Shown here in pieces: positions 8,049 to 16,763 of a stretch of DNA of 64,000 nt. Under the pieces are notes generated by a model, which did not search any database, was not told the DNA's origin, and saw only the letters and a program-made list of their open reading frames with translations. The first letter of the stretch is position 1, and each line of letters opens with the position of its first letter. The position numbers were made by a program, and so were the translations under genes. This stretch comes from Nostoc sp. MG11 (GTDB lineage Bacteria; Cyanobacteriota; Cyanobacteriia; Cyanobacteriales; Nostocaceae): positions 248,001 to 312,000 of the forward strand of contig NZ_JACXXN010000001.1 in NCBI RefSeq assembly GCF_014904695.1, read 5' to 3'.

Positions 8049-8180
8049 CGATTCAGTATTCAAGATAGGGTCGAGAAAAACCGATTATTTCGTAGAGACG
8101 TCGCAATGCAACGTCTCTAAAGTCAACGATAATTAATCGTTTTACCGAAAAGAAATCGGGTTTTTGCGATTACTGAATCG
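8049..8180. repeat. Nested inverted repeat, MITE-like
   Basis: Outer arms CGATTCAGTA (8049-8058) and TACTGAATCG (8171-8180). A second imperfect pair is AAAAACCGATT.ATTT (8076-8090) with AAATCGGGTTTTT (8153-8165). An inner perfect pair is TAGAGACGT (8093-8101) with ACGTCTCTA (8111-8119). The 132-base unit can fold into one long cruciform and encodes nothing. No clear target duplication is seen. Confidence 0.55.
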
Positions 8181-8434
8181 ATACTCTAGCAGTAAGTGAT
8201 AGCATAAAATCAGTAATTTTTACCAGTTACACCTGGAATCTCCATGCTGTAAAAGCGCTGCCACAAAATATGTATGTGGCACTATTAAAACTATTTTATT
8301 TTTAATATTTAGAGACTTTGAGTATATTAACTATTTCAAAAAAAAATTAAAAATTAGAAATTTTATCAAGAGATTTTGTAGTTATTTTTGTGAGTTTAAA
8401 AAAGACTAGCTCTTCTTAAAGGGTAATATTTGCT

Positions 8435-10075
8435 ATGAAACGAATTATTCCAATATTCAGTATTGTTTTAATGCTTAGCGCCTGTGTTCCAAGCGTTAAA
8501 AGTTTTTCTCAGGCGGCTAATGATGTCAACCCTAAAGCGGCAAACTGTCCAAAGGCTACAGTCGTTTCTTTACCTGTTCCCAATAAAAATGAAAGCTTTT
8601 ATGACAGCTTTAATTACCATATCCGCAATATCGTAGCCGATACTGATAAAGTGAAATTTCAAACTTTAAAGCAGGATTTTGTTTTCTGCCGGAGTAACAA
8701 CACTTGGACAGTACAACTGGGAACTTTACCCAAGGAGTTGCAGCCGCAAAGCAACTATGTAGAATTTGCACAAGAGTTAGTAAATCCTAAGTTCAAAAAT
8801 CTTGATTTTCAAGGTAAAATTTATCAGTATCGAGTCGTTAGAGAACCACAGTTCTCTTTGGGAGAAAACAACAATATATCAAGAACAGTTGAACCAAAGC
8901 CAGCCGATGATAAAGTCGTTTTTGAGCTAATTACTCCTAATAGTAAAAAGCCACAGAAAAAAACACTATATACCCTCAAGGACTTGCAGGACGTAGCAGT
9001 AAAGGCGGGGTATTCGGCAACAGGAAATCAACTGGGTTTTCCTCGGATTACAGCATCTATTATTTATAATAATCGCATTTGGTGGTCAGTTGCTTTTGAA
9101 CAAGGTGAAGGTAATAACGGCATTGCGACAATTATTAGTTATCATCCGCAAACTGATAATTTTACACTAATTCAACCAGAAGAACTTGAGTTTACACAAA
9201 TTACTGATTTAGTCATAACTGGAGATGTAAATAGTCCTACTTTTTGGATGGGTACTAATATTAGTGGAGAGGGAAATCTTTACATTCCTGCTAAAGGACT
9301 AGTTGCTTATCGTCCTAATTCGCAAAACCTAAACTCCGGTTCTTTTACTTCTTATACTGTTCATAATAGTCCGTTAGTTGGTGCAATTCCTGACAAACTC
9401 AGGTTAGAAAACGATAAGCTTTGGGTTAGTACCGCTAACGGCGTCTGTCAAGTTAATTGGCAAGCTGCTGAAAATCCTGAAAGTTGGACTTGCTGGCGAT
9501 TTACAGTAATGGCTAAACTGCCATCAAAGGGACTACCGCTTTATAGTAAATTGACTAATAAAACTTCTGCTGTATCTTTATCTGGCGACAGTGAGGAAAC
9601 TTTAGAAGTGTTGTGGTGGAGTCCTATTGACTTCCAGACTCAAAAGGGGCGTTATGAGGTGAAATATCCTCAAGGCTTTACGGTGAAGCTAGATGAGGGT
9701 GCAAGCCTTTATGAGTTTAAGCGTTCTTTGTCACCAGGAAAACCAGCTGTTTATTGGCCTGGTTTTGAATGGCATTGGAATGGAAAACGCTTTGTGCGAG
9801 GATTGGATGAAGTCTCTCTAAATTTAGTTGGCAACGGCCCTCAAGGCATTAGTTCTAGTCAAGTATCACCGCAGACTCCCATCAATTGGAATGCCATGCG
9901 TGGAGATTTAGAGTTACTTGAGCTTTCCCCCAAATCTACCAGCGTCAAATATTACTCTGGCTGGGTTGATGAAGCTATTCAACCTTACTTAACGGTTGTA
10001 CCGCAAGAAAAGCCGCAAAACCCACAACCAAATCCTTTAGAAGCTATTATCAAGCAACTATCGTCTGGCAAGTAA
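8435..10075 (+). CDS. Hypothetical lipoprotein
   Basis: 546 residues. The N-terminus MKRIIPIF... ends in lipobox L-S-A-C with Cys17, so a membrane-anchored lipoprotein exported by Sec is likely. The rest has repeated beta-rich segments (for example RIWWSVAF, TFWMGTNI, KLWVSTANGV) that could form a propeller; this is inference. Nine bases separate it from thiD, so the two may be co-transcribed, though no functional link is evident. Confidence 0.65.
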   Translation: MKRIIPIFSIVLMLSACVPSVKSFSQAANDVNPKAANCPKATVVSLPVPNKNESFYDSFNYHIRNIVADTDKVKFQTLKQDFVFCRSNNTWTVQLGTLPKELQPQSNYVEFAQELVNPKFKNLDFQGKIYQYRVVREPQFSLGENNNISRTVEPKPADDKVVFELITPNSKKPQKKTLYTLKDLQDVAVKAGYSATGNQLGFPRITASIIYNNRIWWSVAFEQGEGNNGIATIISYHPQTDNFTLIQPEELEFTQITDLVITGDVNSPTFWMGTNISGEGNLYIPAKGLVAYRPNSQNLNSGSFTSYTVHNSPLVGAIPDKLRLENDKLWVSTANGVCQVNWQAAENPESWTCWRFTVMAKLPSKGLPLYSKLTNKTSAVSLSGDSEETLEVLWWSPIDFQTQKGRYEVKYPQGFTVKLDEGASLYEFKRSLSPGKPAVYWPGFEWHWNGKRFVRGLDEVSLNLVGNGPQGISSSQVSPQTPINWNAMRGDLELLELSPKSTSVKYYSGWVDEAIQPYLTVVPQEKPQNPQPNPLEAIIKQLSSGK

Positions 10076-10084
10076 TTTTCACTT

Positions 10085-10906
10085 ATGAACGCTCAAACAA
10101 TATCCAGGGTGCCTGTTGCATTAACTATTGCTGGCTCAGATAGTGGTGGCGGTGCGGGAATTCAAGCTGATTTACGCACCTTTGCCTTTCATTGTGTCCA
10201 CGGTACTAGTGCTATAACCTGCGTCACGGCACAAAACACTTTGGGGGTAGCGCGAGTTGATGCCATGCCAATTGAGGCTGTTGTGGCGCAAATTCAGGCA
10301 GTGGTTGAGGATATTGGCGTGCAAGCTGCAAAAACGGGAATGTTGCTGAATCAAGAAATTATCTCTGCTGTTGCCAAGCAAGTAGAAGCTTTACAAATCG
10401 ATAACTTAGTAGTTGACCCCGTGATGGTGTCACGCACAGGGGCACAATTGATTGATGATGATGCCGTGAAAACGCTTCGTAATGCCCTGATTCCGAAAGC
10501 AGCTATTGTCACACCAAATCGTTATGAAGCCCAGATTTTGAGTGGTCTACAGATTCATTCGCTGGATGATATGCAAGCTGCTGCCCGAATCATTCACCAA
10601 AATTTAGGTGTGAAAGCTGTTTTAGTCAAGGGTGGAGGGATGGAGAGAAATTTGCGTGGCGTTGATATCTGGTTTGATGGGCAAAAACTGGAAACTTTGA
10701 CAACAAAACTGGTAGAGACAAAAAATACTCATGGTACTGGTTGTACCCTATCAGCTGCGATCGCTGCTAATCTGGCGATGGGAAAAAACTTGTGGTCAGC
10801 AGTACAACAGGCAAAAGAGTATGTTACAACTGCACTCACTTACGCCCTAGACATTGGCAAAGGTCAAGGCCCTGTAGGACACTTCTTCCCATTGTTACGA
10901 AATTAA
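10085..10906 (+). CDS. thiD: Hydroxymethylpyrimidine/phosphomethylpyrimidine kinase
   Basis: 273 residues, the usual length. It phosphorylates HMP and HMP-P to HMP-PP for thiamine synthesis. Visible motifs: the N-terminal substrate loop AGSDSGGGAGIQADL, VVDPVMVSRTG in the core, and the anion-hole/catalytic HGTGCTLSAA near the C-terminus. The start ATG lies nine bases after the lipoprotein stop. It complements thiC further on, which makes HMP-P. No TPP riboswitch is visible just upstream. Confidence 0.95.
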   Translation: MNAQTISRVPVALTIAGSDSGGGAGIQADLRTFAFHCVHGTSAITCVTAQNTLGVARVDAMPIEAVVAQIQAVVEDIGVQAAKTGMLLNQEIISAVAKQVEALQIDNLVVDPVMVSRTGAQLIDDDAVKTLRNALIPKAAIVTPNRYEAQILSGLQIHSLDDMQAAARIIHQNLGVKAVLVKGGGMERNLRGVDIWFDGQKLETLTTKLVETKNTHGTGCTLSAAIAANLAMGKNLWSAVQQAKEYVTTALTYALDIGKGQGPVGHFFPLLRN

Positions 10907-11091
10907 CCTATTGATTGATTCAGTTATCAGTTATCAACTGTGTATTCACTGACTACAGACCATATCCTAAAAAAAACTTTGCTCTCTGGGAATTTTTCTA
11001 TTATTCTTGGGCATAGTTTCAGGGCTAACTTAATAGTCTGTTAGCATCTCTGTACGATCTAATAACCTTGATTTTTAATACCAAGCCCCCG

Positions 11092-11697
11092 ATGCGAGCA
11101 ACCACAGGTTCCGTTCACCGGAATTCATCAATACCAGCCAATCAAGCCTACCGTCCTTCTGTACCACTATCTGTATACCGAGAATTGTCAACTGAGTTGC
11201 AAGCAACACAGGCAAGGTTAAATGCACTCACCGCCCAAAATCAGCAACTAGCCCAAGAAAATCAATTACTCCGCCAAGAAATTACTAAAGTCGTTCAATC
11301 TTTTTTACACTTGCAAGACTTTGTAGATTCTCGTGCTACGCCCAGTTATCACCAAGCTAATCATCCTTCTGGCGATGTCAAAAGTGCAGCCAAGCCACCG
11401 ACTGAAACACGTCAACGTCAGCAGGTTTCGCGTCCACGTCCGCCCGTAGCGCCCAAAATACCTCCCGGAAAAAGCCGCCGCAAGGACTTCTCTGTAGCTG
11501 GAGTGGAAATGGGTTTCCCGATGCCAGAACCAGTCTTTATAGAGGAGCAACAAGTACGCTACTATCCCATTGCTGAGCCAGAAGTAAGAGAACTAAGTGG
11601 CTGGTGGTTAGTAATCACCATCATCTTAATTATGCTTACCGCTTTTGGCGCTGGGTATTTAGTAGTGCGTCCCCTGTTTGAACATCAAAATCGTTAG
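11092..11697 (+). CDS. Coiled-coil protein with C-terminal membrane helix
   Basis: About 201 residues from ATG 11092; an in-frame TTG at 11068 would add eight residues. Residues of the form LQATQARLNAL...QENQLLRQE give a coiled coil of about 50 residues. A basic, Pro-rich linker (RPRPPVAPKIPPG) follows, and a hydrophobic helix (WWLVITIILIMLTAFGAGYLV) lies near the end. A tail-anchored coiled-coil protein is the likely form. The function is unknown; the gene stands alone between thiD and glnB. Confidence 0.65.
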   Translation: MRATTGSVHRNSSIPANQAYRPSVPLSVYRELSTELQATQARLNALTAQNQQLAQENQLLRQEITKVVQSFLHLQDFVDSRATPSYHQANHPSGDVKSAAKPPTETRQRQQVSRPRPPVAPKIPPGKSRRKDFSVAGVEMGFPMPEPVFIEEQQVRYYPIAEPEVRELSGWWLVITIILIMLTAFGAGYLVVRPLFEHQNR

Positions 11698-11952
11698 TTG
11701 ACACTCCCACAGTCAGCAGCAGTGAGCTTTCGGACTACCTGGCAATTTTTCTCTATTACTCTGTAAATATCTGAGCATATCTACTTAGTAGCGAAATTTA
11801 TTTATTTTTAAGTTACAAAACACACATAAAAAATGCTAATTTGACTGCAACTTCCCCATGTTAGAACTTTAAGGACTATACCAATGAATCAATCCTTGCT
11901 GTTTTTCATGTCGGAAGTACTCAGACAAAGGGTTTACATTATTTTAAAAAAA

Positions 11953-11966
11953 GTGGCAATTATTAC
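11953..11966 (+). promoter_or_regulatory. Possible NtcA site upstream of glnB
   Basis: GTG-N8-TAC (consensus GTA-N8-TAC), 94 bases before the glnB start, with TAGTTA about 23 bases downstream as a weak -10. glnB is NtcA-activated in several cyanobacteria, which supports the call. The first half-site has one mismatch. Confidence 0.4.
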
Positions 11967-12056
11967 AGATGTTTTAGGAAAAGCGCTGTTAGTTACAGCT
12001 TCAGACAGCGGATCTGGTTAGATATATAAACGAACCTAGTAGAAGTCAGGAGTTAA

Positions 12057-12398
<342 letters not shown>

Positions 12399-12543
12399 GT
12401 GCTGAGTGCTAGATACTGAGTGGCAAGATGGTAAGTGTTGCTGAATATGTAGAATGAAGTATATGCAAAAGGCTAACTTTTAGATAGTTTTTCATTTCTT
12501 AAATCAGCAACGCTTCCTATGAAGTTGAATATAGTAGCGAAAC

Positions 12544-12580
12544 AAAGTAAGAAACTCTCGTTACAGTTTCTTACTTTTTT
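12544..12580 (+). terminator. Rho-independent terminator after glnB
   Basis: A perfect 13-bp stem AAAGTAAGAAACT / AGTTTCTTACTTT (12544-12556, 12565-12577) with an 8-base loop, running into T6. Confidence 0.8.
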
Positions 12581-12669
12581 GCACTTTATTCTTCTGTAAT
12601 GGGTTATTTTTGCCTGCTAAAAATATCAAATCTAGTAGTCTATTAATTTTATAAAAGTCTGTATAATCA

Positions 12670-12697
12670 AAAGCCCAGATACAGCGCTCTGGGCTTT
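12670..12697. terminator. Hairpin between glnB and rdgB
   Basis: Stem AAAGCCCAGA / TCTGGGCTTT with an 8-base loop. It lies 64 bases beyond the rdgB stop on the minus strand and may terminate that transcript; the T-tract is only the stem's own TTT. Confidence 0.5.
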
Positions 12698-12761
12698 ACA
12701 CTGTGAAGCCTAGAACCTGGGTATTCTCATATCTTCAACTTCATTAATAATACTGAAAATA

Positions 12762-13343
12762 CTAATTCTCAGATATCTTTTTTAGTTGTGGTATTAAAGC
12801 TGCAAAAGCCTTGCCCCGATGGCTAATTGACCTCTTCAATTCTCGCGTCATTTCAGCAAAGGTCAGTAGTTTCTCTGGAACGTAAAAAATTGGATCGTAG
12901 CCAAAACCACCATCACCACGGGGTGCATGGAGAATTTCACCGCGACAAACACCTTCAGCTTGTAATACGATCGCACCATTAGGACGAGCGATCGCTACTA
13001 CACAAACAAATTGAGCTTGCCGATTTACTTCGTTGCCTAATTCCCGCAATAGCCTAGCAATGCGTTCTGCATCAGTTTTACCGTAACGTGCAGAATACAC
13101 CCCTGGTGCGCCATCGAGAGCATCTACTTGCAAGCCAGAATCATCTGCGATCGCCCACTGTCCTGTTACTTGTGCGACTTGGGAAGCTTTGAGACAAGCA
13201 TTAGCTGTAAAGGTGTTGCCTGTCTCCTCAATTTCTAATTCTTCAGGTTTGAGAGTTAATTCCCAACCAGAATTTTCCAGGTAAGCTTGCATTTCTCGCA
13301 ATTTACCTGGATTTCCTGTTGCTACTACGAGTAGTTTGGTCAT
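12762..13343 (-). CDS. rdgB: XTP/dITP diphosphatase (Ham1/RdgB family)
   Basis: 193 residues. It removes non-canonical purine nucleoside triphosphates. Motifs: ATGNPGKLREMQAYL at the N-terminus, ADDSGLQVDAL in the centre, PRGDGGFGYDPIF, and SHRGKAF near the end, all typical of the family. It follows the phosphohexomutase by 93 bases on the same strand, separated by STRR-type GTCAAGA repeats. Confidence 0.93.
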   Translation of the reverse strand: MTKLLVVATGNPGKLREMQAYLENSGWELTLKPEELEIEETGNTFTANACLKASQVAQVTGQWAIADDSGLQVDALDGAPGVYSARYGKTDAERIARLLRELGNEVNRQAQFVCVVAIARPNGAIVLQAEGVCRGEILHAPRGDGGFGYDPIFYVPEKLLTFAEMTRELKRSISHRGKAFAALIPQLKKISEN

Positions 13344-13344
13344 T

Positions 13345-13430
13345 GGTCAAGAGTCAAGGATCAACGGTCAAGAGTCAAAAGTCAAGGAGCAAAAAACTCT
13401 GGAATTTGGACTCTTGACTCTGGACTAATT
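13345..13430. repeat. Heptameric GTCAAGA-type repeats
   Basis: Repeated words GTCAAGA/GTCAAGG/GTCAAAA in the gap between rdgB and the phosphohexomutase gene. This is a typical Nostoc STRR tract. Confidence 0.6.
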
Positions 13431-13436
13431 TTACTT

Positions 13437-14873
13437 TTACTCTGCCCAGTGTTTCGCCCAAGCGAGAGTTTTATGTACTTGTTCGAGTGTAGGGGCTTCA
13501 CAGTAGAGGCGTAAAACTGGTTCGGTACCGCTAAACCGAATCATTAACCAGCTTTTGTCGGCTAGACGATACTTATAGCCGTCAATTGTTTGACAATCAA
13601 TCACTGCTTTACCAGCGATTTCTGTTAAGGGTTGGGTTTGCAGTTGTTGCAAAAGACGTGATCGCACTTCCATACTTGCTAAGGGCAAATCAACGCGATC
13701 ATAAGCTGAGCTAAACCCTGTTTGTGCCTGCAAGTGGCGATAATACTCACCTAAATCTAATCCAGATTCGACGATCGCTTCTAGTACGTATAATGCTGAT
13801 AGCAGTGCATCGCGTTCGGGAATATGGCTACCATAACCAATCCCTCCCGATTCTTCCCCACCCAGTAATACCTCTGCGGCTAACATTCTGTCAGCAATGT
13901 ATTTATAACCAACTGCTGTCTCAAATACTGACAAATTATGCAGTGCTGCAACAAGGGGCATCAAGTCAGAACCACTGACAGTTTTAACTATTTCACCCTT
14001 GAAGCCGCGCCGTAGGGTTAAGTGGTCGATTAATATCGGGATTAACACTTGGGAACTCAAGAAGTTGGCTTCTCCGTCCACAGCGGCGATGCGATCGCAG
14101 TCCCCATCAAATACCAACCCCACTGTTAAACCTGATTTATCCGTTTCTCGGTGAGTTTTGATGACTTCAAATAGACGCGAAAGGTATTTAGGCAAGGGTT
14201 CCGGCGCACCACCACCAAACAAGGGGTCACGTTCGCTATTGATTTCTTTGACTTGATCGCCTAGTAATCTTGGTAGTCCGCCAGCGGCAGCGCCATGCAT
14301 GACATCAGCAAATAAAGTTAGTTTGCCAGAGGCGATCGCCTCCCGAATCTTGGCAATATCAACTTTACGTTCTAATGCTTCGGTATAGCTGGGCCAAGGG
14401 TCGAATTTCTCTTGCTTGCCTGGGGTCGTTGTTGGTGGTACTCCCTCTGACAACAGCGCTTCTATCTCTTTAGTAACTTCTGGCGGTACAGATCCACCAA
14501 AAGAACCCTTGACTTTTAGTCCTAAATATGTCCCTGGGTTATGACTTGCGGTAATTACTAGTGCTCCCAAAGCATTAAGTTGCTTTGCTGCCCAGCTAAA
14601 TGCTGGAGTTGGGGCAAAGGTTTCGCTGAGCAAAACATCAAATCCGATAGCGGTAACGGTATCGGCAACAGCACGAGCAAAGTCTTCCGCCATAAATCGG
14701 CGGTCATAACCGACAATAATCGTCCGGCTACCGACCGTAGAGTAATACGTATTATATAATACTTGTGCTGCAACTGGCGCGACCAGGGCTAGACGTTCAA
14801 AGGTGAATTCATCACCAATAATGCCCCGCCAGCCGTCTGTACCAAACTTGATTGAGTTAGCTACAACTGGCAT
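13437..14873 (-). CDS. Alpha-D-phosphohexomutase (phosphogluco/phosphomannomutase family)
   Basis: 478 residues, the bacterial PMM/PGM length. The active-site loop TASHNPGTYLGLK holds the phosphorylated Ser (about residue 110). The metal loop is DGDCDR, the sugar-binding loop GGEESGGIG and the phosphate loop RFSGTEPVLRLY. The substrate (glucose-1-P, mannose-1-P or glucosamine-1-P) cannot be told from sequence alone, so no symbol is given. Cyanobacteria usually also have a longer main PGM elsewhere. Confidence 0.9.
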   Translation of the reverse strand: MPVVANSIKFGTDGWRGIIGDEFTFERLALVAPVAAQVLYNTYYSTVGSRTIIVGYDRRFMAEDFARAVADTVTAIGFDVLLSETFAPTPAFSWAAKQLNALGALVITASHNPGTYLGLKVKGSFGGSVPPEVTKEIEALLSEGVPPTTTPGKQEKFDPWPSYTEALERKVDIAKIREAIASGKLTLFADVMHGAAAGGLPRLLGDQVKEINSERDPLFGGGAPEPLPKYLSRLFEVIKTHRETDKSGLTVGLVFDGDCDRIAAVDGEANFLSSQVLIPILIDHLTLRRGFKGEIVKTVSGSDLMPLVAALHNLSVFETAVGYKYIADRMLAAEVLLGGEESGGIGYGSHIPERDALLSALYVLEAIVESGLDLGEYYRHLQAQTGFSSAYDRVDLPLASMEVRSRLLQQLQTQPLTEIAGKAVIDCQTIDGYKYRLADKSWLMIRFSGTEPVLRLYCEAPTLEQVHKTLAWAKHWAE

Positions 14874-15296
14874 CTAAGTATCCTAACTGTCTACTTGAAG
14901 ATTTTAGCATTTATACAGGATGCAATGTAAAAAAAAGATATAGTAAAAACATGTACGGATAAGATTAGGCTGTTTCGAAACGAAAATAAGCTAATTTGTG
15001 CAATATTGAGGTGCGATCGCTTGGTAAATGCAAGTTTATTGTAATATTTAGTGTACTAATGTATGCTGTGACTTAAATAGTATAAATAGTAATTAAGTAA
15101 TTATATCGGCTCATCACTACATAGTAGTCGTCGGTATTAATTGTGCAATAGCATTGAGTAACATTGAATCTGGTGGTGCATAAGTTAAGTAATTACCTTA
15201 ATCCCAGTTTCAATCTTCTAAAATTTCCCTTATTACCCGAAGCAGTCAAGATACAAGCGAATCAAGTGATTACTCTACAACAAGCTTTGGAACTAG

Positions 15297-16138
15297 AGCG
15301 TGTCATCAATTAAGTAAACTGGAATAAAAACTGCTGAAAAAGGATAAATACTCTTGAAAAAGATGACGCGCCGATACACACTACGAGATGACCAGTAGGA
15401 GAGAATCAAAGACCTGCTACCTGGGCGAGAGAGCTATGTGGGGGTCACAGCTAAAGATAATCGATTATTTGTCGAAGCAGTTTTATATCGTTATCGAGCA
15501 GGCATCCCCTGGCGTGACTTGCCAGCGCGATTCGGGGGATTTTCGGGTGATTCACACCCGCTTCAGTCGATGGTCAAAAACAGGCGTGTGGGAGCAGGTA
15601 TTTCAGCAGTTGGCAGATGATGCCGACAACGAATATGCGATGATTGATTCCACAATTGTCCGCGCCCATCAACACAGCGCGGGTGCAAAGGGGAGGATGC
15701 ATCTACAGAAGCCATTGCATTGGTCGCAGCAAAGGGGGATTGAGTACCAAGATTCATGCTGTGGTGGATGCTTTAGGCAATCGAGTGAGCTTCCACCTGA
15801 CATCAGGGCAAGCCTGCGACCTGGATGGAGCCGACCAATTGCTACCCACCATTGCAGCGGATACAGTACTGGCAGATAAAGGCTATGATGCCGATGAGCG
15901 AGTGATTGAGCGACTTCAAGCACAGGGGAAAACCGCAGTGATTCCTCCCAAACGCAACCGTACCAGACCTCGTGACTACGACCGAGATTTGTACAAAGCC
16001 CGTCATTTGATTGAAAACTTTTTTGCCAAACTCAAGCAGTATCGAGCGATTGCGACGCGCTACGATAAACGCGCCACCAACTTTTTAGGTGGAATCTATC
16101 TTGCTGCTTCTGTTATTTGGCTTAATTGATGACACGCC
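15297..16138 (+). mobile_element. IS5-family (IS427-like) insertion sequence
   Basis: 842 bases, bounded by inverted ends AGCGTGTCATCAATTAAG (left) and GGCGTGTCATCAATTAAG read from the right end. It is flanked on both sides by CTAG, the target type expected for this subgroup. It carries one transposase gene, now broken. Confidence 0.85.
15363..16129 (+). pseudogene. IS5-type DDE transposase, inactivated
   Basis: Translation begins MTRRYTLRDDQ and meets TAG where Trp is expected, then continues ERIKDLLPG...WRDLPARFG. An extra G in a G5 run near 15533-15538 shifts the frame into [18 protein letters not shown]...MIDSTIVRAHQ. Small indels near 15690-15725, including a duplicated CATTG, shift it again into GRSKGGLSTKIHAVVD. 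The DDE residues are recognisable in MIDST, LADKGYDAD and HLIENFF. At least three lesions make it non-functional. Confidence 0.85.
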
Positions 16139-16202
16139 CTAGAACGACATAACAATCTTGAGTTACAAGTAGTGTTATCCCAGCTAGAACACCAATATTA
16201 AT

Positions 16203-16232
16203 AATCCTTAATAGTAAACACTATTAAGGATT
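16203..16232. terminator. Hairpin downstream of parR-like gene
   Basis: A perfect 13-bp stem AATCCTTAATAGT / ACTATTAAGGATT with loop AAAC, 41 bases past the stop of the minus-strand gene at 16273. It may end that operon; the T-tract is weak. Confidence 0.5.
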
Positions 16233-16272
16233 GTTGACTAGAGCAAAAGATGCTCACAAACCTGATTGTTCC

Positions 16273-16758
16273 TTAAAAATCATCAAGAAACTGGCTAAGG
16301 CGACTGATGACAGGGTCAACCTCTTGAGGAGGGATAGCAGCAGCATAAGAAGTATTCATTGATACATCTGATACTACTTGATTTGGGGACTGAATGATTG
16401 ATCGCTCATTGACAATAAGCGCCAATTGTGAAACTTGTTGACTAAGTTGCATCATATGGCGTTCCATCGCCTCCAAACGATTGTATTCCTTGGCAAAAAA
16501 ACGTTCCTCAAGGCCAGCTACTTGACGTTGCAGTTCACCGATTTGTTGTTCAACCGATGCTGTTGCTGCGGTTTTTGAACCAGGTCTTACAGATTCCGGT
16601 ACACATAAAGATTGCCACAGGGCTTCTTTACAGAGGTCACTGAAAGTCTTGTCGGGTTGTTTTTCTAAATGGCTTTCCACTTGTGCTAACAAGCTTTCAT
16701 CAGCAACCCCTGGGTTGAACGTAACGGATTTAACTACTTTTTTTGACCATTGGAACAT
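16273..16758 (-). CDS. ParR-like partner of the actin-like protein
   Basis: 161 residues. The N-terminal half has a helix-rich DNA-binding-like segment (ESLLAQVESHLEK...FSDLCKEALWQ), similar in layout to ribbon-helix-helix ParR proteins. The C-terminal half is a coiled coil (QQIGELQRQVAGLEERF). It follows the ParM-like gene by five bases, so the two are surely co-transcribed. The ParR call is by context and architecture, not by a diagnostic motif. Confidence 0.55.
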   Translation of the reverse strand: MFQWSKKVVKSVTFNPGVADESLLAQVESHLEKQPDKTFSDLCKEALWQSLCVPESVRPGSKTAATASVEQQIGELQRQVAGLEERFFAKEYNRLEAMERHMMQLSQQVSQLALIVNERSIIQSPNQVVSDVSMNTSYAAAIPPQEVDPVISRLSQFLDDF

Positions 16759-16763
16759 CAGTT

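Larger units (their letters stand above)
15164..16201 (+). pseudogene. Small coiled-coil reading frame interrupted by an IS element
   Basis: Removing 15297-16138 and one CTAG copy joins two open segments in frame. The left ends ...VITLQQALELE and the right is RHNNLELQVVLSQLEHQY before TAA at 16199-16201. The joined frame is about 65 codons, with a possible TTG start at 15164, and its leucine/glutamine spacing suggests a coiled coil. No family is recognised. It could be chance, but continuity across the insertion point argues for a real broken gene. Confidence 0.4.
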
